Shown: one piece after another, positions 25,087 to 38,132 of the stretch | Layout: the number at the start of each line of letters is the position of its first letter | Position numbering within the stretch: position 1 is the stretch's first letter | From: Liolophura sinensis | Taxonomy: Eukaryota; Mollusca; Polyplacophora; Chitonida; Chitonidae | Reading direction: 5' to 3' | NCBI RefSeq assembly: GCF_032854445.1 | Contig: NC_088305.1 | Location: forward strand, 7,073,606-7,137,605 | DNA: 64,000 bases | The notes under the pieces: generated by a model | Seen by the model: only the letters and a program-made list of their open reading frames with translations | What the model was told of the DNA's origin: nothing | Database searches by the model: none | Translations under genes and position numbers: made by a program

Positions 25087-25716
25087 GTTTGATCTCTGAG
25101 GCAAAGCTGTAATTCGGTCTGCCTGTGCTATATTGATACGTAACGAGTGGTAATGATCAAAGGTGAATATCCAATATTTTATATAAAAAACAGTATCCCC
25201 AGCTGTTCACACGTCACTCAGCTGTTTACAGAGGTTCTCAGGTGAATTTGAAATAAAGCTTGACATCGTCCTATCAGTGATCACAATCAGGGTTACCCTC
25301 ACCAGTCCTGCTGATCTGGATTATCCAACATTGCGGTCACCGTCTGTTTCACTCGTTGTTTATTGCGACATTTTGATCTTGTCACCAGGATTAATGTCCT
25401 GATTTGTTTGTGTTTCACTTTTATTTTGATCAGTGTCAATATCATAAGGTGTTACACATCAATCATGACATAATGCTTGTCGTAAGTGTTTCTCAGATTG
25501 CAACCTTGTACATCATCTTAACCGAGCCTTCGCGAACCTTGTCACTGGGACTATAGTATTATATGACCAGGATCTCCGTGTTTTGTTTTTGGAACAAAAA
25601 GCATTACTTCTATCTATGTTGCAAACTTGAAAATTGTGAATGTGACAAATTAGTTTGTGTGAATATTTTGAGCAGATATGAAGTAACCTACTAACCCCTG
25701 GGCCCTTAATAAACAA

Positions 25717-25853
25717 ACTGCGGATGGTCGCGGGTTTTCCCCGAGCTTTGCCCGGTTTCCTCCCACAATAAAGCTGGCCGCCGTCGTATAAGTGAAACAT
25801 ATTTAGTTGGGCGTAAAACACCAATCAGATAAAGAAATAAATTGCCTCTTAAT
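25717..25853 (+). repeat. SINE-1 3' fragment in array unit A
   Basis: Starts CTGCGGATGGTCGCGGGTTT, continues with GAGCTTTGCCCGGTTTCC and GCCGCCGTCGTATAAGTG, and ends in AAAACACCAATCAGATAAAG. It lies upstream of gene A and is present at the same place in every unit. Confidence 0.85.
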
Positions 25854-25904
25854 ATGTTCACCATTAAAGAGACTGTTTTACATACATGCGATAGGTCTTC
25901 TCTC

Positions 25905-25942
25905 ACGCCCCCCCCCCCCCCCTAGTGGGCGTAGTCATGTTA

Positions 25943-26023
<81 letters not shown>
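25905..26023. repeat. Poly-C tract and (TA)n microsatellite, unit A
   Basis: ACGCCC, a run of C, then TAGTGGGCGT (so ACGCCC and GGGCGT form an inverted repeat around the C tract), followed after 20 bases by about 39 TA repeats. Confidence 0.95.
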
Positions 26024-26027
<4 letters not shown>

Positions 26028-26039
26028 AGACTCTTGTTT

Positions 26040-26420
26040 GAAATTTGATCGCTGATTCGACCGACTTATGCGATATTGGAACGTAACGAATGCTAACGAC
26101 GAAAGGGTGAATATCCGGTGATTTATATGAAACAGTATTGCCAGCTGTTACACAACAGTTGACATAGGTACGTGAATTTGTAATAAATATTGACATTGTC
26201 TCATCAGTGATCACAGCCAGGGTTACCCGCTCCTGCTGAGCTAAACTATTCAACATGGCGGCCCCCGTCTGTTGGACTTTTCGTTTATTGCCACATTTTG
26301 ATCTTATACCTAGGATTAATATACTGATTTGTTCGTCTTCCAGTTTTGTCTTGATGAGCGTCAATAATATGAAGAGTTACAGATCAATATCAACAATGAC
26401 ATAGGGATGGAAGTATTTGT
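26040..26420 (-). promoter_or_regulatory. Second, orphan upstream region in unit A
   Basis: This stretch is paralogous to the region directly upstream of exon 1 of gene A (25,110-25,490). Shared blocks in order are GATATTGGAACGTAACGA, TTTATATGAAACAGTAT, CAGCTGTT, CATCAGTGATCACA, CAGGGTTACC and CACATTTTGATCTT. No exon 1 follows it; the next thing on the minus strand is the (TA)n tract. It recurs in units B and C. Calling it regulatory is an inference from position. Confidence 0.55.
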
Positions 26421-27814
26421 TTTTTTAAATCAAGAGGCCTTTGACGCAACTTTTTAAAGTTGTCATTTTTATTGCCGTGATGACAGTTATTGTGTTCTGG
26501 AAATATGTCTTTCAAATTTGACAATATGAAGTGAAATTAGTTTTCTTTATTTGTTTTGAAATTGTGAGAGATGTTCAAAATAATGATATAATAATGATTA
26601 AAACCGAGTAAGACTCGGGCCATATAGCAACACTGTTGGCAAAACGTAAAACCTCCTCTCTACATTTACTCTAGCACTACCGCTCAAAAAGTTGTACTGT
26701 TCTAGGACAATTTGATGCAATTAAATTTTGTCAGGTGGAGCGTGTTCAACGTAAAAAGGTTTGATTATGTTGTTAATTTGCTGTAGTTTTTGTCATTTCC
26801 TGCATTCACACCAGTATTCTATCGGTAATTTTCGTCGTTTACTTGTGAATGATGTACAAGGTAGACATTCCTTTCCTTTATCTCTATTGTAAACAGTGTT
26901 GCCAAGTTAAAAACGAGTATAAAAAGACTACACGTTAATTCCAACGGTTTGCATATGTGTTACCTAGTAAACTTCCACACAAGTGCCAGACATCAGAAAA
27001 GGGCGAAGTCATCTGGCATACAGAGGGCTCCGGTAAACCGCAAACTGGTAAATAAATAAAGCTGTGAAAAGATCTAATTAACGCTGTATGTTTTCTGCCT
27101 GTGTACTGCAATTATGTGTACTTTTTTATTTCCATCATTTCATGATTTGTGTTGTATGTACTGTGTGATACTATCATAAGAATTACGATTTATTCTGACC
27201 AGTTTCATCCCCGCTAACGACAACATGTTGCCTACGTTATGGTTTATACCTTGGTACTTCTTGAGATATAACGTTGTATCACATCAGTTATAAAAATTAA
27301 CAACACACGACACAAAGCGTAAAAGTTTGTTATGATCTTTTGGTTTATATTTGCAGGATGAAGCGCATTTATAACAACGATTTTAAATAAAACTAAATAC
27401 ATAATATATGTTTTGTGCCAGGCTGGAGGATTCACAGTCTGTTCGTAGATAGCACTATTTGTACATATAGGGGCACCATTGAAACCAAAGCACATGCAAT
27501 ATTACCTCATGTATAAATTTTGTGTCTTTGACACAATGTGAATTTTATACACTTTAAATCTCTCCATGTTAAGAAAGACAATCAACATGAGGCAAACCTT
27601 TAAAATAGGACATTGGGAAAATCCTCCCACACCCCAAACTGTTGACCCGACTCACAACATCGGAGTTTGGAAATTACGGAAACAAAAAACAAAGTGCAAT
27701 GTGTGGCCACTCTTGTGACTCAACAGTTCCACATTTGGTATAGGAGAAATGACATCGTGAACAGGAGAAAAATAAGCTCCAGACACCTAAATTACTAAAA
27801 CTTTCGAAAATGGA
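26421..27814. other. Array spacer and 3' flank of copy B
   Basis: Repeats the spacer seen at 20,900-22,629. No independent gene seen. Relative to copies A, C and D this unit lacks part of the segment containing the 'cttgacacaatgtgaattgtgg' block. Confidence 0.5.
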
Positions 27815-30268
27815 TTATATGCTGAACAACTTTGAAGAAAAATGAAGGGACTCTTCATCAGATGAGCAGAGAAATGCCTTGTCCAGTGAAAAGTCGACAG
27901 AATACACCAAAGGCGATTGAGATCTGTCTTTCGTCGTCTGCTGTGTAAAATCTCGGCCCAGACGCTGAGGATCTCGCCAACTCTCGGACGCTGGCTCGTA
28001 GGCTTTGTTGTCCTCACCAGTAAGGGGCGTAACTGAGGAATCCTTATCCGCGATCACCTTGGCAACGGCGTGGAGAACTTCCGCTTGGTTTATGAGGTCG
28101 TCAATGGTGACAGGAGCCAGGGCGACTGCTCCAGAAACACTCTTTCCAACAATCGTTTGCCCACACGTCCCAAACGACTTCAGAGTGGCGTCCCTTACAT
28201 TGGTAGCCGCGGTTATTGTTCGCACGAAAGCGTTCAGGTTTGGCAGAGAGAGTATAGCTGTCATCGTTTCAACATGTAGAGAAATGAATTCTTTTTGCTG
28301 AAGGACTTCCTCGGCGTGGTCAGCGATGAACATCAACATCTGTGAAAAACAAATGCGTTCGGTGCAAATACTAAACGTTGTAAATTCACAGCAAAAAACC
28401 TTACGCTCAATATGACACAATTAAAATCAGTTAAACCTACAACATAATGATCTTACTCGGACCGTCTGAACTTTTATGTTGTAAACTATCATAGAATTTA
28501 TGGGCCATGAAAGACCTAACTTAACCTGAATAAATATCACGGTAAATATAAAAACAATGTATCCAAATTTTTACACTTCAGACTATACGAAACTAACTGT
28601 CTTTGCGAGTTATCCTTGAGCATAAATCCCACAGTTTCCTCCCTCCCAACATGCTGTCAATTTGTCAGTTGATGATGCATTTGCCCACTTGTTTACGGGA
28701 CTAGAGCTGACTGCTTATTTGATACTGTAGAGGAGCTATTTTCAAAATGATCAGATTTCTTACCTTGGTTCGTAACTTATGAACTAATCCAAATTCCTGA
28801 TACGCCTCACAAGAGCTAAGAAGGGAGAGAACAGAGTCTAGCTGAATGAAGGTCTGGGCATACTGATAGCAGGCTTCCTTCAAGTCCGCGATCCCAAACC
28901 GGTGAGAAGCAATCATAACCCCTGCACACAAGAGCACCTGGTGTTATATACAGTGGTATTTAGTTGAACATGTATTTCATTTCAGTTTTTGCGAATGAAA
29001 TTCGGAGAAGAGACGAGTAAACAAAGATTTCAAGAAACGAAGATGCCGGGTGTAGTTCGGTTGTTGTCAGTCTGTGTTCGTAAATGCATGCGTTGAGTAA
29101 AGCTTATATCTTACCTATGACGCAGTCAACGTTTACGATGGTATTGCCTGTCATTAAGAACTCAATCATTTTTTTGAAAGCCTTTGGTTCGAACTCTCTC
29201 ATCTCAATAGTGAGTTGTTTTGAGGGGGGACTGGTCGATTGTGGTTTGTTTGAGTTTGATAATTTGTGCAGTATTAACCGAACTTTATGTCCAAGACGCT
29301 TTTGTTTTCTTCTCTGTTTTGCATGGACTGTTTCCTGTGCCAGTATTATGCTGTACAAGATCCTGTGAAAATTGTAAAGAAACAAAGAATTTAATCATAC
29401 GTGTAAGGCACATAATCTTCTTGTTTAGGACCTTATGGTCGGAACATTTCACTCACAGAGTTGTGTGTAGATTAAAGGAAGATAGCCTGCATGACATGGA
29501 TAGAATAGAGCGTGGTGGCTATTTACCTTGCCAGAGAGACCTTTGGTTAGAAGTTACAAGTTGAGTGACTTCTAACTGCAATAGGTAAACTAATTCTGTT
29601 TTGAAGATGAACTTGTAACTTCTAACTAATGGTCTCTGTTCCCGATAACTGGATTGGAACTCCCATGCTTTTAGCTTTCCCCTGCCGTCAGGTGTTTTGG
29701 TGGAGTATACTGAAGTTACCACCATCATTCGCGCATCTGGCGAGATAATTCTCGTGTTTTGATCCATATAATTCCTAAACGGCGATTAGTGACGAAAACA
29801 GAAATGGACACCATTTGAATGAGAGGAAATTGCAGAACCTTCAGTACAAAACTATAATTTGCACGCTGATAATGTGTCGTAATAGTGTGTATATGCAAAC
29901 ATATAATGTCTTGACCACCCTCTCTCTGTCTGTTCTGCAATTTCCTTTTATTCAGTCATTCCAAATTATGAAGATTGTAGCCTTTATGATTGAATATACC
30001 AAATGGTTACATATACTTCTAACACTGTGAATAAAAACTTAACTTTTATGTTTTATTATGCAGTGTTACGATTAGTAAAAAGACTCAAGTTTTACCTGTT
30101 TCTTGTAGAAAGTATTGACTTTACCCCGTACACAGCAGTTTTGTCTTTGCCGACGAGAAATTTCACGTCACACATCTCGGGCATTTCCGTCATATTCCGG
30201 AGATCCGTGATGAGAGACTGGGAGTTCTGGAATCTCATGGAAATCTGCGTTTTGCTGAACGTATTCAT
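27815..30268 (-). CDS. BTB-BACK gene copy B, intact
   Basis: Exons on the minus strand at 30,268-30,096 (173 nt), 29,362-29,115 (248), 28,921-28,764 (158) and 28,339-27,815 (525, to TAA), all with GT-AG borders and joining in frame to 1104 nt, 367 residues. Exon 1 carries the BTB start (CDVKFLVGKDKTAVYGVKSI). Exon 2 carries the basic insert and LTIEMREFEPKAFKKMIEFL, which resembles the EFEP...F.LL.YI block of serine-enriched/GPRS BTB proteins. Exon 3 has ASHRFGIADLKEACYQYAQ, and exon 4 the BACK-like helix and the variable tail. The start chosen is the first ATG of the frame; upstream in-frame codons lack another ATG. This copy differs most from A, C and D (for example LNAFVRTIT, GTCGQTI, SGAVALAPV). 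Function is inferred from the family only. Confidence 0.8.
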
Positions 30269-30892
30269 GTTTGATCTCTGGGGCAAAGCTCTAATTCGAT
30301 CTGGTTGTGCTATATTGATACGTAACGAGTGGTAATGATCAAAGGTGAATATCCAATGTTTTATACGAAACAGTATGCCCAGCTGTTCACACGTCACTCA
30401 GCAGTTTACAGAGGTTCTCACGTGAATTTGAAATAAAGCTTAACATCGTCCCATCAGTGATCACAGTCAGGGTTACCCTCACCTGCTGAGCTGGATTATC
30501 CAACATTGCGGTCACTGTCTGGTTTCACTCGTTGTTTATTGCGACATTTTGATCTTGTCACCAGGATTAAAGTCCTGATTTGTTTGTGTTCCACTTTTGT
30601 TTTGATTAGTGTCAATATCATAAGGTGTTACAAATCAATCATGACATAATGTGTGTCGTAAGTGTTTCTCAAATGACAACCTTGTACATCATTTTGATCG
30701 AGGCTTTGCGAACCTTGTCACTGGGACTATATTATTATATGAACAGGATCTCCGTGTTTTGTTTTTGGAACAAAAAGCATTACTTCTATCTGTGTTGCAA
30801 TCAAACTTGAAAGTTGTGAAAGTGACAAATTTGTTTGTGTGAATATTTTGAGCAGATATGAAGTAACCTACTAACCCCTGGGCCCTTAATAA

Positions 30893-31022
30893 ACAAACTG
30901 CGGCTGGTCGCGGGTTTTCCCCGAGCTTTGGCTGGTTTCCTCCCAAAATAAAGCTGGCCGCCGTCGTATAAGTGAAACATATTTAGTTCGGCTTAAAACA
31001 CCAATCAGATAAATAAATAAAT
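30893..31022 (+). repeat. SINE-1 3' fragment in array unit B
   Basis: Same insertion as at 25,717, starting ACTGCGGCTGGTCGCGGG and ending CACCAATCAGATAAATAAAT. Confidence 0.85.
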
Positions 31023-31082
31023 TGACTCTTAATATGTTCACCATTAAAGAGACTGTCTTACACTCATGCGGTAGGTGTTCAC

Positions 31083-31118
31083 TCACGCCCCCCCCCCCCC
31101 TAGTGGGCGTAGTCATGT

Positions 31119-31190
<72 letters not shown>
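31083..31190. repeat. Poly-C tract and (TA)n microsatellite, unit B
   Basis: ACGCCC-(C)n-TAGTGGGCGT followed by about 34 TA repeats; lengths differ from units A and C. Confidence 0.95.
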
Positions 31191-31194
<4 letters not shown>

Positions 31195-31214
31195 TTTTTA
31201 GACTCTTGTTTAAA

Positions 31215-31570
31215 ATTTGATCGCTGATTCGACCGGCTTATGCGATATTGGAACGTAACGAATGCTAACGACGAAAGGGTGAGTATCCGGTGATTTATAT
31301 GAAACAGTATTACCAGCTGTTATACAACAGTTGACATAGGTTCTTACGTGAATTTATAATAAATCTTCACATTGTCTCATCAGTGATCACATCCAGGGTT
31401 ACCCACCCCTGCTGAGCTAAACTATTCAACATGGGAGCCCCCGTCTGTTGGACTTGTCGTTTATTGCCACATTTTGATCTTATACCTAGGATTAATATAC
31501 TGATTTGTTCGTGTTCCAGTTTTGTCTTAATGAGCGTCTATATTACGAGGAGTTACAAATCAATATCAAC
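31215..31570 (-). promoter_or_regulatory. Second, orphan upstream region in unit B
   Basis: Counterpart of 26,040-26,420, again with no exon 1 downstream of it on the minus strand. Confidence 0.5.
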
Positions 31571-33003
31571 AATGACATAGGGCTTGAGGTATTTGTTTTT
31601 CAAATCAAGAGGCCTTTGACGCAACTTTTTAAAGTAGTCGTTTTTATTGCCGTGATGACAGCTATTCTGTTCTGGAAATATGTCTTTCAAATTTGACAAT
31701 ATGAAGTGAAATTAGTTTTCTTTATTTCCTTTGAAATTGTGAGAGATGTTCAAAATAATGATATAATAATGATAAAAACAGAGTAAGACTCGGGCCATAT
31801 AGCAACACTGTTGGCAAAACGTAAAACCTCCTCTCAACATTTACTCTAGCACTACTGCTCAACAAGTTGTACTGTTCTAGGACAATTTGATGCAATTAAA
31901 ATTTGTCAGGTAGAGCCTGTTCAACGTTAAAAGGTTACAAATTTGATTATGTTGTTAATTTGCTGTAGTTTTTGTCATTTCCTGCATTCACACCAGTACT
32001 CTATCGGTAATTTTCGTCGTTTACTTGTGAATGATCTACAAGGTAGACATTCCTTTCCTTTATCTCTATTGTAAACAGCGTTGCCAAGTTAAAAACGAGT
32101 ATAAAAAGACTACACGTTAATTCCAACGGTTTGCATATGTGTTACATGGTAAACCTCCACACAAGTGCCAGACATCAGAAAAGGGCGAAGTCATCTGGTA
32201 TATAGAGGGCGGCGGTAAACCGCAAACTGGTCAATAAATATAGCTGTGAAAAAATCTACTTAACGCTGTACGTTTTCTGCCTGTGTACTGTAATTATGTG
32301 TACTTTTTGTTTTCCATCATTTCATCATTTGTGTTGTATGTACTGTGTGATACTATCATAAGAATTACGATTTATTCTGACCAGTTTCATCCCCGCTAAC
32401 GACAACATGTTGCCTACGTTATGGTTTATACCTTGGTGCTTCTTGAGATATAACGTTGTATCACATCAGTTATAAAAATTAACAACACACGACACAAAGC
32501 GTAAAAGTTTGTTATGATCTTTTGGTTTATATTTGCAGGATGAACCGCATTTACAACAACGATTTTAAATGAGACTAAAACATAATATATGTTTTGTGCC
32601 AGGCTGGAGGATACACAGTCTGTTCGTAGATAGCACTATTTGTACATATACGGGCACCATTGAAACCAAAGCACATGCAATATTACCTCATGTATAAATC
32701 TCGCTAGTGTGAGAAAGACAATCAACATGAGGCAAACCTTTAAAATAGGAAACTGGCAAAATCCTCCTACACCGCAGGCTGTCGACTCGTCCCACAACAT
32801 CGGAGTTTGGAAATTACGGAAACAAAAAACAAAGTGCCCTTGACACAATGTGAATTGTGGTATTGAGCTGGAGCTTACCAAATCACAAGGTATGGCCATT
32901 CTTGTGACTCAACAGATCCACATTTGGTATCGGAGAAATGACATCGTGAACAGGAGAAAAATAAGCTCCAGACACCTAAATTACTAAACCTTTCGACAAT
33001 GGA
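31571..33003. other. Array spacer and 3' flank of copy C
   Basis: Repeats the spacer described for unit A. No independent gene seen. Confidence 0.5.
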
Positions 33004-35446
33004 TTATGTGCTGAAAAACTTTGAAGAAAAATGAAGGGACTCTTCATCAGATGAGCAGAGAAATGCCTTGTCCAGTGAAAAGTCGACAGAATACACCAAA
33101 GGCGATTGAGATCTGTCTTTCGTCGTCTGCTGTGTAAAATCTCGGGCCAGACGCTGAGGATCTCGCCAACTCTCGGAGGCTGACTCGTAGGCTTTGTTTT
33201 CCTCACCGTTAAGAGGCGTAACTGAGGAATCCTTATCCGCAATCACCTTGGCAACGGCGTGGAGAACTTCCGCTTGGTTTATGAGGTCGTCAATGGTGAC
33301 AGGAGCCAGGTCGACTGTTCCGGAAACACTCTTTCCAACAATCCTTTGCCCACACTTCCCAAGCGACTTCAGAGTGGCGTCCCTTACATTGGTAGCCGCG
33401 GATATTGTTCGCACGGAAGCGTTCAGGTTTGGCAGAGAGAGTATAGCTGTCATCGTTTCAACATGTAGAGAAATGAATTCTTTTTGTTGAAGGACTTCCT
33501 CGGCGTGGTCGGCGATGAACATCAACATCTGTGAAAAACAAATGCGTTCGGTGCAAATACTAAACGTTGTAAATTCACAGCAAAAAAACTTAGGTTCAAT
33601 ATGACACAATTCAAATCAGTTAAACCTACAACATAATGATCTTACTCAGACCGTCTGAACTTTCATGTTGTAAATTATCATAGAATTTCTGGGCCATGAA
33701 AGACCTAACTTAACCTGAATAAATATCACGGTAAATATAAAAACAATGTATCCAAATTTTTACACTTCAGACTATACGAAACTAACTGTTTTTGCGAGTT
33801 ATCCTTGAGCATAAATCCCACAGTTTCCTCCCTCCCAACATGCTGTCAAATTGTCAGTTGATGATGTATTTGCCCACCTGTTTACGGGACTAGAGGTGAC
33901 TGCTTATTTGATACTGAAGAGGAGCAATTTTCAAAATGATCAGATTCCTTACCTTGGTTCGTAACTTATGAACTAGTCCAAATTCCTGATACACCTCACA
34001 AGAGCTAAGAAGGGAGAGAACAGAGTCTAGCTGAATGAAGGTCTGGGCATACTGATAGCAGGCTTCTTTCAGGTCTGCGATCCCAAACCGGTGAGAAGCA
34101 ATCATAACCCCTGCAGACAAGAGCACCTGGTCTTATATACAGTGGTATTAAGTTGAACATGTATTTCATTTCAGTTTTTTGCGAACGAAATTCGGAGAAG
34201 AGACGAATAATCAAAGATTTTAAGAAACAAAGATGCCGAGTGTAGTTCGGTTGTTGTCAGTCTGTGTTCGTAAATGCATGCGTTGAGTAAAGCGTATATC
34301 TTACCTATGACGCAGTCAACGTTTACGATGGTATTGCCTGTCATTAAGAACTCAATCATTTTTTTGAAAGCCTTTGGTTCGAACTCTCTCATCTCAATAG
34401 TGAGTTGTTTTGAGGGGGGACTGGTCGATTGTGGTTTGTTTGAGTTTGATAATTTGTGCAGTATTAACCGAACTTTGTATCCAAGACGCTTTTGTTTTCT
34501 TCTCTGTTTTGCATGGACTCTTTCCTGTGCCAGTATTATGCTGTACAAGATCCTGTGAAAATTGTAAAGAAACAAAGAATTTAATCAAAGGTGTAAGGCA
34601 CATAATCTTCTTGTTTAGGACCTTATGGTAGGAACATTTCAGTCACAGAGTTGTGTGTAGATTAAAGGAAGATAGTCTGCATGACATGGGTAGAATAGAG
34701 CGTGGTGGCTATTTACCTTACCAGAGAGGCCTTTGGTTAGAAGTTACAAGTTGAGTGACTTCTAACTGCAATAGGTAAACTAATTCTGTTTTGAAGATGA
34801 ACTTGTAACTTCTAACTAATGGTCTCTGTTCCCGATAACTGGATTGGAACCCCGATGGTTTTAGTTTTCCCCTGCCGTCAGGTGTTTCGGTGGAGTAAGC
34901 TGAAGTTACCACCATCATTCGCGCATCTGGCGAGTTAATTCTCGTGTTTTGATCCATATAATTCCTAAACGGCGATTAGTGACGAAAACTGAACTGGACA
35001 CCATTTGAATGAGAGGAAATTGCAGAACCTTCAGTACATAACTATAATTTGCACGCTGATAATGTGTCGTAATAGTGTGTATATGCAAACATATAATGTC
35101 TTGACCACCCTCTCTCCGTCTGTTCTGCAACTTCCTTTTATCCAGTCATTCCAAATTATGAAGATTGTAGTCTTTATGTTTGAATATACGAAACGATTGC
35201 ATATACTTCTAACACTGTGAATAGAAACTTTACTTTTATGTTTTATTATGCAGTGTTACGATTAGTAAGAAGACTCAAGTTTTACCTGTTTCTTGTAGAA
35301 AGTATCGACACAGCAGTTTTGTCTTTGCCGACGAGAAATTTCACGTCACACATCTCGGGCACTTCCATCATATTCCGGAGATCCGTGATGAGAGACTGGG
35401 AGTTCCGGAATCTCATGGAAATCTGCGTTTTGCTGGACGTATTCAT
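33004..35446 (-). CDS. BTB-BACK gene copy C, 4-codon deletion in the BTB domain
   Basis: Exons at 35,446-35,286 (161 nt), 34,552-34,305 (248), 34,110-33,953 (158) and 33,528-33,004 (525) join in frame to 1092 nt, 363 residues. Exon 1 is 12 nt shorter than in the other copies: KTAVYGVKSILSTR has become KTAVSILSTR. The lost YGVK lies where BTB domains have the conserved 'h-x-H/K-x-x-L' strand-helix turn that builds the dimer core, so the fold may be damaged even though the frame is kept. Exon 4 translates identically to copy A. Splice sites are intact. Whether this copy is functional is open. Confidence 0.72.
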
Positions 35447-36073
35447 GTTTGATCTCTGAGGCAAAGCTCTAATTCGGTCTGCATGTGCTATATTGATACG
35501 TATCGAGTGGTAATGATCAAAGGTGAATATCCAAAGTTTTATATGAAACAGTTTCCCCAGCTGTTCACACGTCACTCAGCAGTTTACAGAGGTTCTCATG
35601 TGAATTTGAAATAAAGCTTGACATCGTCCCATCAGTGATCACAGTCAGGGTTACCCTCACCTGCTGAGCTGGATTATCCAGCATTGCGGTCACTGTCTGG
35701 TTTCATTCGTTGTTTATTGCGACATTTTGATCTTGTCACCAGGATTAATGTCCTGATTTGTTTGTGTTCCACTTGTGTTTTGATCAGTGTCAATATCATA
35801 AGGTGTTACACATCAATCATGACAGAATGCTTGGTGTAAGTGTTTCTCAAATGACAACCTTGTACATCATTTTGATCGAGCCTTTGCAAACCTTGTCACT
35901 GGGACTATAGTATTATATGACCAGGATCTCCGTGTTTTGTTTTTGGAACAAAAAGCATCACTTAAATCTATGTTGCAATCAAAGTTGAAAGTTGTGAATG
36001 TGACAAATTAGTTTGTGTGAATATTTTGAGCAGATATGAAGTAACCTACTAACCCCTGGGCCCTTAATAAACA

Positions 36074-36178
36074 AACTGCGGATGGTCGCGGGTTTTCCCC
36101 GAGCTTTGTCTCCCACAATAAAGCTGGCCGCTGTCGTATCAGTGAAACATATTTAACACCAATCAGGTAAATAAATAA
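36074..36178 (+). repeat. SINE-1 3' fragment in array unit C
   Basis: Same insertion as in units A and B with two internal deletions (the CCCGGTTTCC and TAGTTCGGCGTAAAA blocks are missing). Confidence 0.8.
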
Positions 36179-36242
36179 ATTGACTCTTGATATGTTCACC
36201 ATTAAAGAGACTGTTTTACATTCATGCGATAGGTGTTCACTC

Positions 36243-36279
36243 ACGCCCCCCCCCCCCAGTGGGCGTAGTCATGTTATGC

Positions 36280-36361
<82 letters not shown>
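36243..36361. repeat. Poly-C tract and (TA)n microsatellite, unit C
   Basis: ACGCCC-(C)n-AGTGGGCGT, then about 40 TA repeats. Confidence 0.95.
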
Positions 36362-36364
<3 letters not shown>

Positions 36365-36365
<1 letters not shown>

Positions 36366-36720
36366 AGACCCTTGTTTGAAATTTGATCGCTGATTCGACC
36401 GGCTTATGCGATATCCGGTGATTTATATGAAACAGTATTTCCAGCTGTTACACAACAGCTGACATAGGTTCTTACGTGAATTTGTAATAAATCTTCACAT
36501 TGTCTCATCAGTGATCACAGCCAGGATTACCCGCCCCTGCTGAGCTAAACTATTCAACATGGCGGCCCCCGTCTGTTGGACTTGTCGTTTATTGCCACAT
36601 TTTGATCTTATACCTAGGATTAATATACTGATTTGTTCGTGTTCCAGTTTTGTCTTGATGAGCGTCAATATTATGAGGACTTGCAAATCAATATCAACAA
36701 TGACATAGGGCTTGAGGTAT
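36365..36720 (-). promoter_or_regulatory. Second, orphan upstream region in unit C
   Basis: Counterpart of 26,040-26,420 with an extra deletion of about 45 bp after TTATGCGATAT. Confidence 0.5.
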
Positions 36721-38132
36721 TTGTTTTTTTTTTAAATCAAGAGGCCTTTGACGCAACTTTTTAAAGTAGTCGTTTTTATTGCCGTAATAACAGTTATTGT
36801 GCTCTGGAAATATGTCTTTCAAAGTTGACAATATATAGTGAAATTAGTTTTCTTTATTTCCTTTGAAATTGTGAGAGATGTTCAAAATAATGATATAATA
36901 ATGATAAAAACAGAGTAAGACTCGGGCCATATAACAACACTGTTGGCAAAACATAAAACCTCCTCTCTACATTTACTCTAGCACTACAGCTCAACAAGTT
37001 GTACTGTTCTAGGACAATTTGATGCAATTAAAATTTGTCAGGTAGAGCGTGTTCAACGTAAAAAGGTTACAAATTTGATTATGCTGTAGTTGCTGTAGTT
37101 TTTGTCATTTCCTGCATTCACACCAGTATTCTATCGGTAATTTTCGTCGTTTACTTGTAAATGATCTACAAGGTAGACATTCCTTTCCTTTATCTCTATT
37201 GTAAACAGCGCTGCCAAGTTAAAACGAGTATAAAAAGACTACACGTTTATTTCAACGGTTTGCATATGTGTTACATGGTAAACCTCCAAACAAGTGCCAG
37301 ACATCCGAAAAGGGCGAAGTCATCTGGTATATAGAGGGCGGCGGTAAACCGCAAACTGATAAATAAATATAGCTGTGAAAAGATCTACTTAACGCTGTAC
37401 GTTTTCTGCCTGTGTACTGTAATTATGTGTACTTTTTTATTTGTATCATTTCATGATTTGTGTTGTATGTACTGTGTGATACTATCATAAGAATTACGAT
37501 TTATTCTGACCAGTTTTATCCCCGCTAACAACAACATGTTGCCTACGTTATGGTTTATACCTTGGTGCTTCTTGAGATATAACGTTGTATCACATCAGTT
37601 ATAAAAATTAACAACACACGACACAAAGCGTAAAAGTTTGTTATAATCTTTTGGTTTATATTTGCAGGATGAACCGCATTTACAACAACGATTTTAAATG
37701 AGACTAAAACATAATATATGTTTTGTGCCAGGCTGGAGGATACACAGTCTGTTCGTAGATAGCACTATTTGTACATATACGGGCACCATTGAAACCAAAG
37801 CACATGCAATATTACCTCATGTATAAATCTCGCTAGTGTGAGAAAGACAATCAACATGAGGCAAACCTTTAAAATAGGAACCTGGCAAAATCCTCCTACA
37901 CCGCAGGCTGTCGACTCGTCCCACAACATCGGAGTTTGGAAATTACGGAAACAAAAAACAAAGTGCCCTTGACACAATGTGAATTGTGGTATTGAGCTGG
38001 AGCTTACCAAATCACAAGGTATGGCCATTCTTGTGACTCAACAGATCCACATTTGGTATCGGAGAAATGACATCGTGAACAGGAGAAAAATAAGCTCCAG
38101 ACACCTAAATTACTAAACCTTTCGACAATGGA
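36721..38132. other. Array spacer and 3' flank of copy D
   Basis: Repeats the spacer described for unit A. No independent gene seen. Confidence 0.5.

Noticed and set aside
26026-26364. Minus-strand frame with a GCCGCCATG start in the orphan upstream region
   Set aside because: The start context is good, but the frame is not conserved in length or sequence between units and is absent from unit B's equivalent.
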